64,000 nt of DNA. Source: Solibacillus sp040274725. GTDB taxonomy: Bacteria; Bacillota; Bacilli; Bacillales_A; Planococcaceae. Made by a program: the position numbers and the translations under genes. Position 1 is the first letter of the stretch, and the number at the start of each line of letters is the position of its first letter. The stretch lies in the NCBI GenBank assembly GCA_040274725.1, contig JBEMAQ010000005.1:123532-187531 (forward strand). Reading direction: 5' to 3'. Under the pieces are notes generated by a model. The model was not told the origin of the DNA and searched no databases. It saw only the letters and a program-made list of their open reading frames with translations. Shown piece after piece: positions 1-7,613 of the stretch.

Positions 1-271
1 CAAGATAATAGCCCGCACCAAAATCGGCATTCTGTGCAACAAGGAGTGGGATGTACAACGCCATATTTTCCTCTGCTACGCCAGATTTCGGATTTTCCTC
101 ATAATAGGTCGTGATTGCTTCGTTAATTGTTCGGTTAATACTCGTTACAGAATTATTATGATCCTCTATGACATGTTGCCATGCATTAATCAAATGAAAA
201 GTAAAGCTGCAAAGCACCGCTATAACGACGATGGAAATGGATAACATATATGCTTTCTTTTTAATAGACAC
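1..271 (-). CDS. N-terminal part of a membrane-anchored protein (runs off the window)
   Basis: The reading frame opens with a GTG at 271 preceded by AAAGGGTGAG at a normal spacing and stays open to the window edge, giving about 90 residues. The start has a positively charged SIKKK stretch followed by a hydrophobic segment (about residues 9-25), so it looks like an uncleaved signal anchor. The rest is a predicted extracytoplasmic, helical segment. This layout is common in sensor kinases, diguanylate cyclases and chemoreceptors, but the visible part carries no diagnostic motif, so I give no function. The C-terminus lies outside the window. Confidence 0.6.
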   Translation of the reverse strand, partial: MSIKKKAYMLSISIVVIAVLCSFTFHLINAWQHVIEDHNNSVTSINRTINEAITTYYEENPKSGVAEENMALYIPLLVAQNADFGAGYYL

Positions 272-607
272 GTTTCTCACCCTTTGTTAGACACTCTATT
301 TAATAGGTTCTTCAATTCTCTTTCCTCTTGACATGTATTTCCCCCATTATGTCAAAAAATTTTCACCTTAACTATTATACCTATAAAGTAAGTATGAATA
401 CTGATTCCTCACAAAAAACAGTTTTATTTTTACATTTTATAGAAAATACAACACTCAAAAGTAAAAATATGTATTATTCAGTTGGTGAAATTACTATTAA
501 TTTGCTGAATAAAGAGGTACTCAAAGCAGACAGCTTGAACAAAATATTTTAACCAATAGTTACCTGCCCACATGGCGTTGCATACACTAGCAAAAAGGAG
601 TGCATTC
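272..607. other. AT-rich intergenic stretch with no supported gene
   Basis: This lies between the divergent truncated membrane protein and the ferritin-like gene. A 74-codon open frame (328-552) has no ribosome binding site and low-complexity composition, so I do not count it. It presumably carries promoters for both flanking genes, but I see no clear operator. Confidence 0.4.
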
Positions 608-1018
608 ATGCAAATCGCCTCTACCCCGCCCACGCTGCTGACGTACCTGACAACCGCCATCAACGGCGAATTCACTGCGATTCATTTTTACGAGGAATTA
701 GCCAAGCTCGCGCCAAATGAGGAAACCGAGCGCCGCATTCTCGAAATCAGACAAGATGAGATGCGCCATTTTGAAGCGTTTGCACATGCGTATATGAGCT
801 TGACCGGCTTACCCCCGTCTCCTGAAATCACTGCCGACATGCCGACAAGCTTCAAGGCCGGTGTGCGCCATTCGTTTTTGGATGAGCAGGAGACGACGGA
901 ATTTTATCATCGCGCAGCAAGAGAATCTCAAATTCCTTATGTCAGCCACCTATTCAATACAGCTTCGATGGATGAGCAAAATCATGCCGTTTGGTTTTTA
1001 TATTTTTTAACCAGCTAA
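608..1018 (+). CDS. Ferritin-like (rubrerythrin-type) diiron protein
   Basis: 136-residue all-helical protein. Four metal-ligand motifs occur in ferritin order: a Glu in helix 1 (GEFTAIHFYEE), an E-x-x-H in DEMRHFEAF, a Glu in DEQETTEFYH, and a second E-x-x-H in DEQNHAVWF. This is the diiron carboxylate pattern of rubrerythrin-like ferritin domains. The rubredoxin domain of true rubrerythrins is absent. Similar stand-alone proteins of about 145 residues (YhjR type) are known in Bacillus and are associated with spores. I chose the ATG at 608 because AAAAAGGAG precedes it; the ATG 36 bases upstream has no such site. It is probably a monocistronic gene. Iron binding or peroxide handling is an inference from the fold. 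Confidence 0.75.
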   Translation: MQIASTPPTLLTYLTTAINGEFTAIHFYEELAKLAPNEETERRILEIRQDEMRHFEAFAHAYMSLTGLPPSPEITADMPTSFKAGVRHSFLDEQETTEFYHRAARESQIPYVSHLFNTASMDEQNHAVWFLYFLTS

Positions 1019-1127
1019 CTATTTTTTCCCCTGTCCCCTTGTCCCCCTCATTTCCACACATTCAGGAAAAGGGGGAATTTTCCATATCGTTTCACCATTT
1101 ACTCAGCCACCAAAATTATATGAGCTA

Positions 1128-1301
1128 ATGATGAGCCTGCCATTAAAATACGAGCTCAAGGACGCACTTTACGCCGCGATTTTGAGTACGCCGTTGACAA
1201 CGATTCAGGAATTTACGATTGCACGCGATACATTAATGCGCATCCTACTAGACATTGAGGCAGGTACACTCACTGTGCGTTCTACTGTGCGCGGTTTTTA
1301 A
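1128..1301 (+). pseudogene. Possible C-terminal gene remnant, family unknown
   Basis: A 57-codon frame ends at TAA 1299-1301, and the same frame stays open some 60 bases further upstream. The encoded peptide (MMSLPLKYELKDALYAAILS...) is amphipathic and looks protein-like rather than random. There is no ribosome binding site, and the neighbouring 1020-1120 and 1300-1440 stretches look non-coding. I read it tentatively as the decayed tail of a longer gene, but I cannot name the family and it may be chance. Confidence 0.2.
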
Positions 1302-1442
1302 AGGGGCTTACGAAAAGGCGAGAGCCCGTCCGAAAATCGATAAGCCCGTTGTTACAAAGCACGCGCGCCCAGTCCCGTTTTATGACTGGCTCACGATTCG
1401 TGCATGAAAAAAAGCACACGACAAGTTGTCATGTGCTTGCTA

Positions 1443-2012
1443 TTAATTATATACTTTCACCGTCACTGTACGACGACCCCAGTTGTAAGCTGTTGCTTTA
1501 TTTTTTACGTGAATATCGATTTTTTTCCCTTTAATCGCGCCACCTATATCGCCGGCTACTGCATTCCCGTAGCCTTCTACCCATACTTTCGAGCCGAGCG
1601 GGATCACTTTTGGATCGACCGCTACGACTTTGGCGTCCGGATTTTCACGTAAGTCAATGCCCGTTTTTGTAATGCCTGAGCAACCTTTACAATACGCTGT
1701 GTACGCGGTTGCGACCATGCGGTATGTTTTTTCCTTTGGCTCTTCTGCTTTACTTTCTTTTTTCTTTTTTGGCTTGTCCTTATACTTACTTGTATCTGTA
1801 ATATGCTTCGGCAATTTCAGTACATAGCCTGTTTTTGCTTCTTTCTTTTCGATATCATTTAACTCCAGCAACGTTTTGACCGTCACGCTATATCGTTTAG
1901 CGACGTCGTCAATCGTTTCACCCTTTTTAATTGTATGTGATTCTGCTGATGCACTTGATACGAATACTAAGCTTAAAAATAAAGCACCCATGACTGTTAA
2001 TAACTTATTCAT
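1443..2012 (-). CDS. Secreted LysM and 3D-domain cell-wall protein (YocH-like)
   Basis: 189 residues. An N-terminal signal peptide ends near SSASA. One LysM motif follows (HTIKKGETIDDVAKRYSV, about residues 26-70), binding peptidoglycan. A lysine/glutamate-rich linker precedes a C-terminal 3D domain (about residues 95-188), with TAYTAYCKGCSG and the AGDIGGAIKGKKIDIHV segment holding the conserved aspartates. This is the architecture of B. subtilis YocH and related muralytic or resuscitation-factor-like proteins; YocH has two LysM repeats, here only one. GGAGG precedes the start, with either TTG at 2015 or ATG at 2012 usable. Role in wall remodelling is from the family. WalR-type regulation, known for yocH, is not clearly visible here. 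Confidence 0.85.
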   Translation of the reverse strand: MNKLLTVMGALFLSLVFVSSASAESHTIKKGETIDDVAKRYSVTVKTLLELNDIEKKEAKTGYVLKLPKHITDTSKYKDKPKKKKESKAEEPKEKTYRMVATAYTAYCKGCSGITKTGIDLRENPDAKVVAVDPKVIPLGSKVWVEGYGNAVAGDIGGAIKGKKIDIHVKNKATAYNWGRRTVTVKVYN

Positions 2013-2202
2013 CAAATTAAGTTTCCTCCAAATATAATTTTTCGGTGTTCTTTTGTTACAGAACTAAGGTTACCTCAAAAATATTTCAATAGTGTGACAA
2101 TTGATGGGATAAGTTATTACAAAGTATCAAACTGTTTCGCGAAATATTACACACGCCAAACCGCGATATAAAAGCATTTTACAGTACAAACTATCTTTAA
2201 AA

Positions 2203-2282
2203 ATTACAAATGTAACAATAATAATTTTCCAATTTAGTATTTTCAATGAGTCAAAGGTATTAATTTTTGTAACATTTGTAAT
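2203..2282. repeat. 15-bp inverted repeat in the yocH-like upstream region
   Basis: ATTACAAATGTAACA at 2203-2217 and TGTAACATTTGTAAT at 2268-2282 are inverted copies with one mismatch, 50 bases apart. Each arm contains TGTWAC/TGTAAT hexamers resembling WalR half-sites, but the hexamer spacing is 3 rather than the 5 known for WalR boxes. They lie between the divergent LysM/3D gene and the tiny ORF at 2377, so a shared operator is plausible. Confidence 0.35.
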
Positions 2283-2330
2283 GTGAGTCTTTTCACTTGA
2301 TAACAAATTTTATAGGAAATTAACCCATTT

Positions 2331-2366
2331 AAAGTGTTTTCTGTGAGAAGATAAAGAAAACACTTT
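2331..2366 (+). promoter_or_regulatory. Perfect 12-bp hairpin ending at the ribosome binding site of the 2377 ORF
   Basis: AAAGTGTTTTCT (2331-2342) and AGAAAACACTTT (2355-2366) pair perfectly around a 12-nt loop. Two further U-G wobbles can extend the stem into the GGAGG (2367-2371) that serves the ATG at 2377. No U-run follows, so it is not an intrinsic terminator. Its position suggests translational control or transcript stabilisation. Confidence 0.5.
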
Positions 2367-2376
2367 GGAGGTTTTT

Positions 2377-2487
2377 ATGACACATAGCTTTCTTATTATT
2401 TTTCCGCTTGCCTTCGTAACATTTGTCGGGATTTCGGCATTTCTTATTTATAAATGCCGTCATTTTTATTCAAGGAAAATCGATTAG
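2377..2487 (+). CDS. Tiny single-pass membrane peptide (36 aa)
   Basis: ATG at 2377 follows TTGGAGG at ideal spacing. The 36-residue product starts MTHSFLIIFPLAF, continues as one hydrophobic helix of about 22 residues, and ends with a positively charged tail (KCRHFYSRKID), so it should sit in the membrane with the tail inside. The stop codon runs directly into a hairpin that may terminate transcription. No family recognised. The strong Shine-Dalgarno sequence, the upstream hairpin and the downstream hairpin make a small transcription unit believable. Confidence 0.45.
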   Translation: MTHSFLIIFPLAFVTFVGISAFLIYKCRHFYSRKID

Positions 2488-2529
2488 AAAAGCATAGGAC
2501 GCGCCACCTGGCACGTCATGATGCTTTTC
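2487..2529 (+). terminator. Hairpin after the 36-aa ORF
   Basis: GAAAAGCAT (2487-2495) pairs with ATGCTTTTC (2521-2529), and the interior can extend through GACG-GCCA/TGGC-CGTC with one mismatch. The 3' arm supplies the U-rich stretch. It overlaps the stop codon of the small ORF. Confidence 0.45.
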
Positions 2530-2540
2530 TTACCACCTAA

Positions 2541-2568
2541 AAAGGCGTGCTCGCAGGAGCACGCCTTT
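2541..2568 (-). terminator. Terminator of the chemoreceptor gene
   Basis: Perfect 12-bp stem AAAGGCGTGCTC / GAGCACGCCTTT with a 4-nt loop, followed on the minus strand by a T-run, 3 bases beyond the chemoreceptor stop codon. Confidence 0.85.
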
Positions 2569-2571
2569 ACC

Positions 2572-4548
2572 TTATTTCACCTTAAACAAACGAACCTCTG
2601 TTAATAAATCCTCTACAACACCTTCTAGTGCTTCCGCTGTTGCAGCGATTTCTTCCATTGAACATAGCTGCTCTTCTGCTGCTGCTGACACCGTCGTAAT
2701 TTGCTCGCGTGAGTCGTTGGAGATGCGTTCGACAACCTGCATATCTGACACGACCTGCTCACTATTTGACGCGATTTGGTGCGCACGCTGCTGTACCGCC
2801 TCTAACTGGTCAGTAATGTCTTCAATATATCCTTTCACCTGTAGGAAGTTTGTTTCCGTTTGAGCGAACATTTGCAGACCTTTTGTGACCTCGTCAAGAC
2901 TCGCTTGCATCGAGCTCACTGTTTTTGTTGACTCGCGCTGGATCGCCGAGATGATTTCTTTTACTTGGATCGACGAATTATTCGTTTGCTCCGCAAGCTT
3001 GCGTACCTCATCGGCGACAACTGCGAAACCTTTCCCTGCCTCACCCGCGCGTGCCGCTTCAATGGCCGCGTTTAGCGCTAAAAGGTTCGTTTGGTCAGAA
3101 ATCGATGTAATGACGTTGACGATTTCGCTAATTTCATTGGCATAATCGTTGACTGTTTCAATTTCACCAGATAGCGACTGGAATGTGCCCTCAATCGCTG
3201 ACATTTGCTGTTGCGTTGAAAGAACGATTTCGTGACCGATATCTGCGGTTTTCTCCGCCTGCTGTGCCTTCTTTGTAACGTTCGTTGCATTATCTGAAAT
3301 TTGGTGAATATCTTCTGCCACCTGCTTTAATGAATCAAAGCTTTGGCTAATTTTTTGCGTTTGTTTCTCTAAGCCGTCTGTGACATCCGCCATTGCATTT
3401 GAAATTTGCTCCGTCGCGCGGCTGCTTTCTAATAATGTCGCCGTTAACTCCTCTGATGATGAAGAAATAACGGATGATTTATCATGAATATGCGAAATAA
3501 TGCCTGAGAGCATATCACCCATTTTTTGGAACGATTTACTCAAGACGCCGATTTCATCCTTCTTATCAATCATCAGCTCTGTACGTAAATCACCTGAGCT
3601 CATCACAACAGCTGCCTTTGTAATTTGCTTTAATGGCTTCGTGATGGAACGAATAATCATCACAAGGAGCATTCCTAAAAGCACAAGTGACAACACCATC
3701 ACTAGAGCAGTCGTCGTTAAAATCGGCTTGGTTGCTGCACTAATTTCATGATTAAATAACGTCCCACCAATTTTCCAGCCTGTTAATTCATTTGTGCGGA
3801 CGAACATTTGCTTGTCGTCACCTTGGAACTCATAGCCGAAGTTATGATTATCCGATACAAGCATCTCTTTTGCCCATGGCTCTTCTGCTACCTCTGTGCC
3901 CCCCTCAACTGTTGGGTGCGCAATCATCACACTGCTTGCCGTCATTAAAAACGGATAACCGGTTTGTCCAATCTTAATCGAGCTAATCGCCTCATATAGG
4001 GCGTCCATCCCTAAGTTAATGGCAAATACACCACTCCCATCATCTAACGTTTTGGAAACGGTTACAACCCAATCTCCAGTGGACGCTGATTGATGCGGCA
4101 TTGCGATGACCGCTTGCCCTGGTGTTTTCATCGCATTTTCATACCATGCACGTGTGCGTGGGTCAAAGTCCGGATTATTCATCAAGCCAAGATCCGGATA
4201 TTGAATCATGTTGCCTGCCTCAGTCCCAACAAATGAAGAGACAATGCCTTCACTCGTTTCAAAATATTTTTCTAAGTCACTTAAAATGGGTGTCCAATCG
4301 TCCAGCTGCCAAAGTTGACGATTGAGACGACTCGCTAAATAGTCTGCATCATTAACAATTGGCTGCACATGCTTATTGATAAATTCATCCGCTGTAGCAA
4401 CGCTTTGTTCCGAGCTTAAATGGATTTGCTTTTCAATTTCATTGCGAGCTGAATTGTACGAGATGAATGCGATTAATAATGTTGGTACGAGTAACGCAAC
4501 AAAAAACGCAACCCCTAGCTTCATGTTAATGGATGTCTTATTTTTCAT
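2572..4548 (-). CDS. Methyl-accepting chemotaxis protein with dCache sensor domain
   Basis: 658 residues. TM1 lies at about residues 10-32, followed by a long extracytoplasmic region of about 250 residues with dCache features (RTRAWYENAMK, WVVTVSKTL, FAINLGMDAL, TGYPFLM). TM2 is at about 275-300, then a HAMP domain and the cytoplasmic coiled coil, with the conserved tip NLLALNAAIEAARAGEAGKG that binds CheA/CheW. It senses a small ligand outside the cell and feeds the flagellar chemotaxis system; the ligand cannot be read from the sequence. Two ATGs are possible (4557 and 4548). I prefer 4548 because AGGAAG lies about 9 bases upstream of it and directly abuts the other. Monocistronic with its own terminator. 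Confidence 0.92.
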   Translation of the reverse strand: MKNKTSINMKLGVAFFVALLVPTLLIAFISYNSARNEIEKQIHLSSEQSVATADEFINKHVQPIVNDADYLASRLNRQLWQLDDWTPILSDLEKYFETSEGIVSSFVGTEAGNMIQYPDLGLMNNPDFDPRTRAWYENAMKTPGQAVIAMPHQSASTGDWVVTVSKTLDDGSGVFAINLGMDALYEAISSIKIGQTGYPFLMTASSVMIAHPTVEGGTEVAEEPWAKEMLVSDNHNFGYEFQGDDKQMFVRTNELTGWKIGGTLFNHEISAATKPILTTTALVMVLSLVLLGMLLVMIIRSITKPLKQITKAAVVMSSGDLRTELMIDKKDEIGVLSKSFQKMGDMLSGIISHIHDKSSVISSSSEELTATLLESSRATEQISNAMADVTDGLEKQTQKISQSFDSLKQVAEDIHQISDNATNVTKKAQQAEKTADIGHEIVLSTQQQMSAIEGTFQSLSGEIETVNDYANEISEIVNVITSISDQTNLLALNAAIEAARAGEAGKGFAVVADEVRKLAEQTNNSSIQVKEIISAIQRESTKTVSSMQASLDEVTKGLQMFAQTETNFLQVKGYIEDITDQLEAVQQRAHQIASNSEQVVSDMQVVERISNDSREQITTVSAAAEEQLCSMEEIAATAEALEGVVEDLLTEVRLFKVK

Positions 4549-4797
4549 TTCTTCCATCTTCCTGTTAGTTTATGCCTGTGCAAAAACTAACACTCACCTC
4601 TCTTTCTATGTACTCCTTAACCGTACTACACATCGTGATGTTATCTCCATGTTGCCGATTTAATACAATTATATAGCAAATAATAGGAAATGAAGATGTT
4701 TCTTTTACAATAGTCACATTAATGTAAATATTTTATCATTTTTTACATTTTTCCCTTTACAAATTGAACGTTCTTTTTTCCTAGAAAAAACAAAAAT

Positions 4798-4835
4798 ACT
4801 ACCTCAATCGTCTCATTTTAGACGATTGAGGTAGT
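4798..4835 (-). terminator. Terminator of the YcdB/YcdC-SLH gene
   Basis: Perfect 16-bp stem ACTACCTCAATCGTCT / AGACGATTGAGGTAGT with a 6-nt loop, followed on the minus strand by ATTTTTGTTTTTTC. Confidence 0.92.
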
Positions 4836-4844
4836 ACGCGTTCG

Positions 4845-7049
4845 TTATCTATAGTAATACTGGTTATTTTTATCCGCAATTTCATACGCTAGCTCAAATG
4901 TCGCGACCGCTAATTCAGCGTAGGTCATCTCCGCTTTTGGATTAAAGGCGTTGTTGTTTAGCGGCAATAACTGCAACGCCTCCGCTAATGCAACATAGCC
5001 TGCATTTTCCGCTGTAATGTCTGCCGCATCTGTCATCGATAATTTGTAAATTTGTGACTGCTCCGCTGCTTGCTGAAGGCCCAGCAAGCGAATGAACCAA
5101 ACGGATAGCTCCTCACGTGTCACTGTCGCAGATGTCGAGAATGTATCTTGCGAGTCAAGCACGCCAAGCATTACTGCACGCTCAACAATTGGGTAATAAG
5201 GGTCGTCCGGTGAAACGCCGTTGATCATTTGTTCTGGAGAGCCCTCTTGACCATACATACCATAGTAGAAGTAAGATAAGGATTTCACAAGAATTTCAAG
5301 CGCCTCACCCTTTGTCACTTTTGCGTCTGCATTGAAATTTTCAACATCTGTAACTTTTAAAATGCCCGTCTCCGCTAAATAATTTAACTGATCCGCTGCT
5401 ACTGGATGCTCGATTGGTGTTGTTAACTTTTTGCCGAGCGTATTTTGTAGCTCACCTGTTTTCGCATCAACAAAGCTATACGATTCTTTACCGAATACCG
5501 GTACATAAACTAAATGATAGTGATTTTGGTTGACACCATGACGCACGTAACGAAGCTCTAGATCAAGCGCGTCTGTGTACGCCTGTTTTGCAGCCGTCTC
5601 TGATACAACACCGTCTGTTGAAGGAATTGATTTCACCTCAGACTCGCTATTATACAAATATTGCAGCTCACCCTTATGATTAATGCCGACGCTAATGCTA
5701 TGTGCACTTGACGGGATACCGTTAATCAGTTTTGGGAATGTAAACGAATACGTGCCGCGCTCATAATCAATATACGGCAAGTCAATTGGCTCTGAGTATT
5801 CATGTAAAACAGACGGTGTAAACTCCTTCAGTGCATCGAGTGCATATTTTTTCGCTGCGGACTCTGACAATAATTTCGGCGTTGTGTCGCTTGCTTCCTC
5901 TAGGTCATTGCGCGAATTGTGGTACTGGATAATTTCCCCTGTCGCCTTGTTGAACTCTAGGCCACCACCAAAGCCGCTAAAGCGTGATTCGTACATATAA
6001 TGTACGTAAATAACCGCCATGCCATTACGCTCCTGCTCCTCGGCAGAATGAATGACAAGCTTGACGTTTTTGTCATCAATCTTCAGTAGCTCTTCTGCTT
6101 TTTTCTTCGCCTCTTCAATTGTTAGTGGCTGCGTATTCACTTGTAGCGGCGCAGCAACGATTGGCTTGGCCTTTTTCACCTCAGGCACATTCGTCGCAAA
6201 ATCAGTAGCTGTTTGCCATTTGCCTGTTGCGGCCTGGATACCTAAAATATTTGGGTTTGTACGGTAAATTAACGTCAACTCGCCCGCTGGCTGGTTTGGT
6301 AAATAATTAAATGAGTATTGCAGGTCAACAGAAAGAGCTTGCTTATACTTTTCAAGCATTTCCTCTTTTGATTGCACGTTTGTCTCCTGATCGTACGTGA
6401 CATCCTTTTTCATCATCATCGGCTGTGACAAACTCGTAATTTCCCCAGAACCGAGTACCGTTACATGCACGTATTGGTCGCCTAGTGGAATGCCGTTATG
6501 CAGACGCGCAAATGCAAAGTTGTACTGAATCGGCTCCGTTAATGTTGTATGTGACGAATAATTAAACGTTTCCTGAAGCTTGTACGTTTTTCCGCCAGGC
6601 AACTTGTTCACAAACTTCTCCGCAATGTTCAGTGCCTCATCCTTCGACACTTTCGCTGGGAATAGTGCTTCTTTTGTTTCCGTTGGCGTGTAATAGAACT
6701 GCTCAATCTCATACTCATCACCGGCAAAAGTAATGTAACCGTACACCATTTTATTATTGACTTGTTTGTTAAATGACAGCTCATAACGTACTGTCGGGTC
6801 ATTGTGATAATAATGCCCCGTGTTGCTTAACTGGAAGTCATTGTTCGTTAAATAATTGAATTTCCCAGGAAATAGTGCTTTAAATTTCTTGATTAACGTT
6901 TCCTTTGACACATTAATATCGACATTTGCAATTTGAATTTGCACCCCGTCATGAATTGGCGTGCCCTGTGCCCCCGCAGTTGGCGCTAGCATAGTTAATG
7001 CGAGTAGCGACGCGGACATGATAGCCGCAAACTTTTTTGTCTTTACCAT
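4845..7049 (-). CDS. Secreted YcdB/YcdC-domain protein with C-terminal S-layer homology repeats
   Basis: 734 residues. The signal peptide (about residues 1-27) ends near PTAGA. The central part (about 90-540) carries PepSY-like YcdB/YcdC modules, recognisable from repeated EALNIAEKFV, EAKKKAEELL and ESAAKKYALDAL helices followed by strand pairs such as NGIPLGDQYVHVTV and NGIPSSAHSISVGI. From about 540 to 725 there are SLH-like repeats (LAETGILKVTDVENFNADAK, VTKGEALEILV, VTREELSVWFIRLLG, MTYAELAVATFEL), which would anchor it to secondary wall polymers or the S-layer. YcdB-type domains resemble protease propeptides, but no catalytic domain is present, so enzymatic activity is unlikely. AAGGAGG precedes the ATG at spacing 8. 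A cytosolic relative is encoded at 23841-25208. Confidence 0.8.
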   Translation of the reverse strand: MVKTKKFAAIMSASLLALTMLAPTAGAQGTPIHDGVQIQIANVDINVSKETLIKKFKALFPGKFNYLTNNDFQLSNTGHYYHNDPTVRYELSFNKQVNNKMVYGYITFAGDEYEIEQFYYTPTETKEALFPAKVSKDEALNIAEKFVNKLPGGKTYKLQETFNYSSHTTLTEPIQYNFAFARLHNGIPLGDQYVHVTVLGSGEITSLSQPMMMKKDVTYDQETNVQSKEEMLEKYKQALSVDLQYSFNYLPNQPAGELTLIYRTNPNILGIQAATGKWQTATDFATNVPEVKKAKPIVAAPLQVNTQPLTIEEAKKKAEELLKIDDKNVKLVIHSAEEQERNGMAVIYVHYMYESRFSGFGGGLEFNKATGEIIQYHNSRNDLEEASDTTPKLLSESAAKKYALDALKEFTPSVLHEYSEPIDLPYIDYERGTYSFTFPKLINGIPSSAHSISVGINHKGELQYLYNSESEVKSIPSTDGVVSETAAKQAYTDALDLELRYVRHGVNQNHYHLVYVPVFGKESYSFVDAKTGELQNTLGKKLTTPIEHPVAADQLNYLAETGILKVTDVENFNADAKVTKGEALEILVKSLSYFYYGMYGQEGSPEQMINGVSPDDPYYPIVERAVMLGVLDSQDTFSTSATVTREELSVWFIRLLGLQQAAEQSQIYKLSMTDAADITAENAGYVALAEALQLLPLNNNAFNPKAEMTYAELAVATFELAYEIADKNNQYYYR

Positions 7050-7354
7050 TTCGACATCCTCCTTCGTGAGAGTTACCCTCTACATATAATTATACGTTAC
7101 AAAACAGTAATAGTTTCATAAAAATGAAATATTTTGAAATTTAATCTTTTTTTACTAGTTATAAATGCATTCTTTTTGATTAATTAGTAGCTTTTTTCGT
7201 AACGGCTGATTTTGTGTTCCAAGGTTAAAATCATCATTACTAATAAAACTAATTACCTACTTTAAGGCTTTTACTTCCTTCAATTTCTTCCAAAGCGTGT
7301 CACAATTCCATTTCCTTTCCCCTCTAAAAATGGTACACTGTGCGTTGAGGTGAC
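7050..7354. other. Divergent intergenic region
   Basis: It holds the promoters of the minus-strand YcdB/SLH gene and the plus-strand small membrane gene. TACACT near 7332 is a possible -10 for the latter. No repeat or extra reading frame is seen. Confidence 0.35.
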
Positions 7355-7567
7355 ATGCGGATGAGTCTTGTAACATCTGGCTTATTAGTAAGCTTTTCTG
7401 GCATTGTTGTTGTCTGTCTTGGTCTATTTAATGTCCTACCAAATATGAACGCGACGATCCAATATGTGTTTATTGGCATCGGCTGGGTGTTTATTATTTT
7501 AGGTATTGTGATTCGCATTATCGGCATGAAGCAGGAGCGCCAGCAAAACCAACCAAAAAATAAGTAA
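7355..7567 (+). CDS. Small two-TM membrane protein (70 aa)
   Basis: Two hydrophobic helices (about residues 6-27 and 33-56) joined by a short NMNATIQ loop, with a basic, glutamine-rich cytoplasmic tail (MKQERQQNQPKNK). GAGGTG lies just upstream. The ATG at 7355 gives 4-nt spacing and the ATG at 7361 gives about 10, so the start is uncertain by two residues. No family recognised. It ends at a bidirectional terminator shared with the convergent phosphate-cotransporter gene. Confidence 0.65.
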   Translation: MRMSLVTSGLLVSFSGIVVVCLGLFNVLPNMNATIQYVFIGIGWVFIILGIVIRIIGMKQERQQNQPKNK

Positions 7568-7570
7568 ATG

Positions 7571-7601
7571 AAAAAGGAGTGGCAAGCTGCCACTCCTTTT
7601 T
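7571..7601. terminator. Bidirectional terminator
   Basis: Perfect 14-bp stem AAAAAGGAGTGGCA / TGCCACTCCTTTTT with a 3-nt loop. A-run and T-run on opposite sides serve both converging genes. Confidence 0.9.
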
Positions 7602-7613
7602 GTTTACCTCACT

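Noticed and set aside
328..552. 74-codon open frame on the plus strand
   Set aside because: No ribosome binding site and biased AT-rich composition. Not supported as a gene.
2203..2282. WalR boxes ahead of the YocH-like gene
   Set aside because: Hexamers resemble the half-site, but the spacing is 3 bases instead of 5 and the orientation is inverted, so I call only an inverted repeat.
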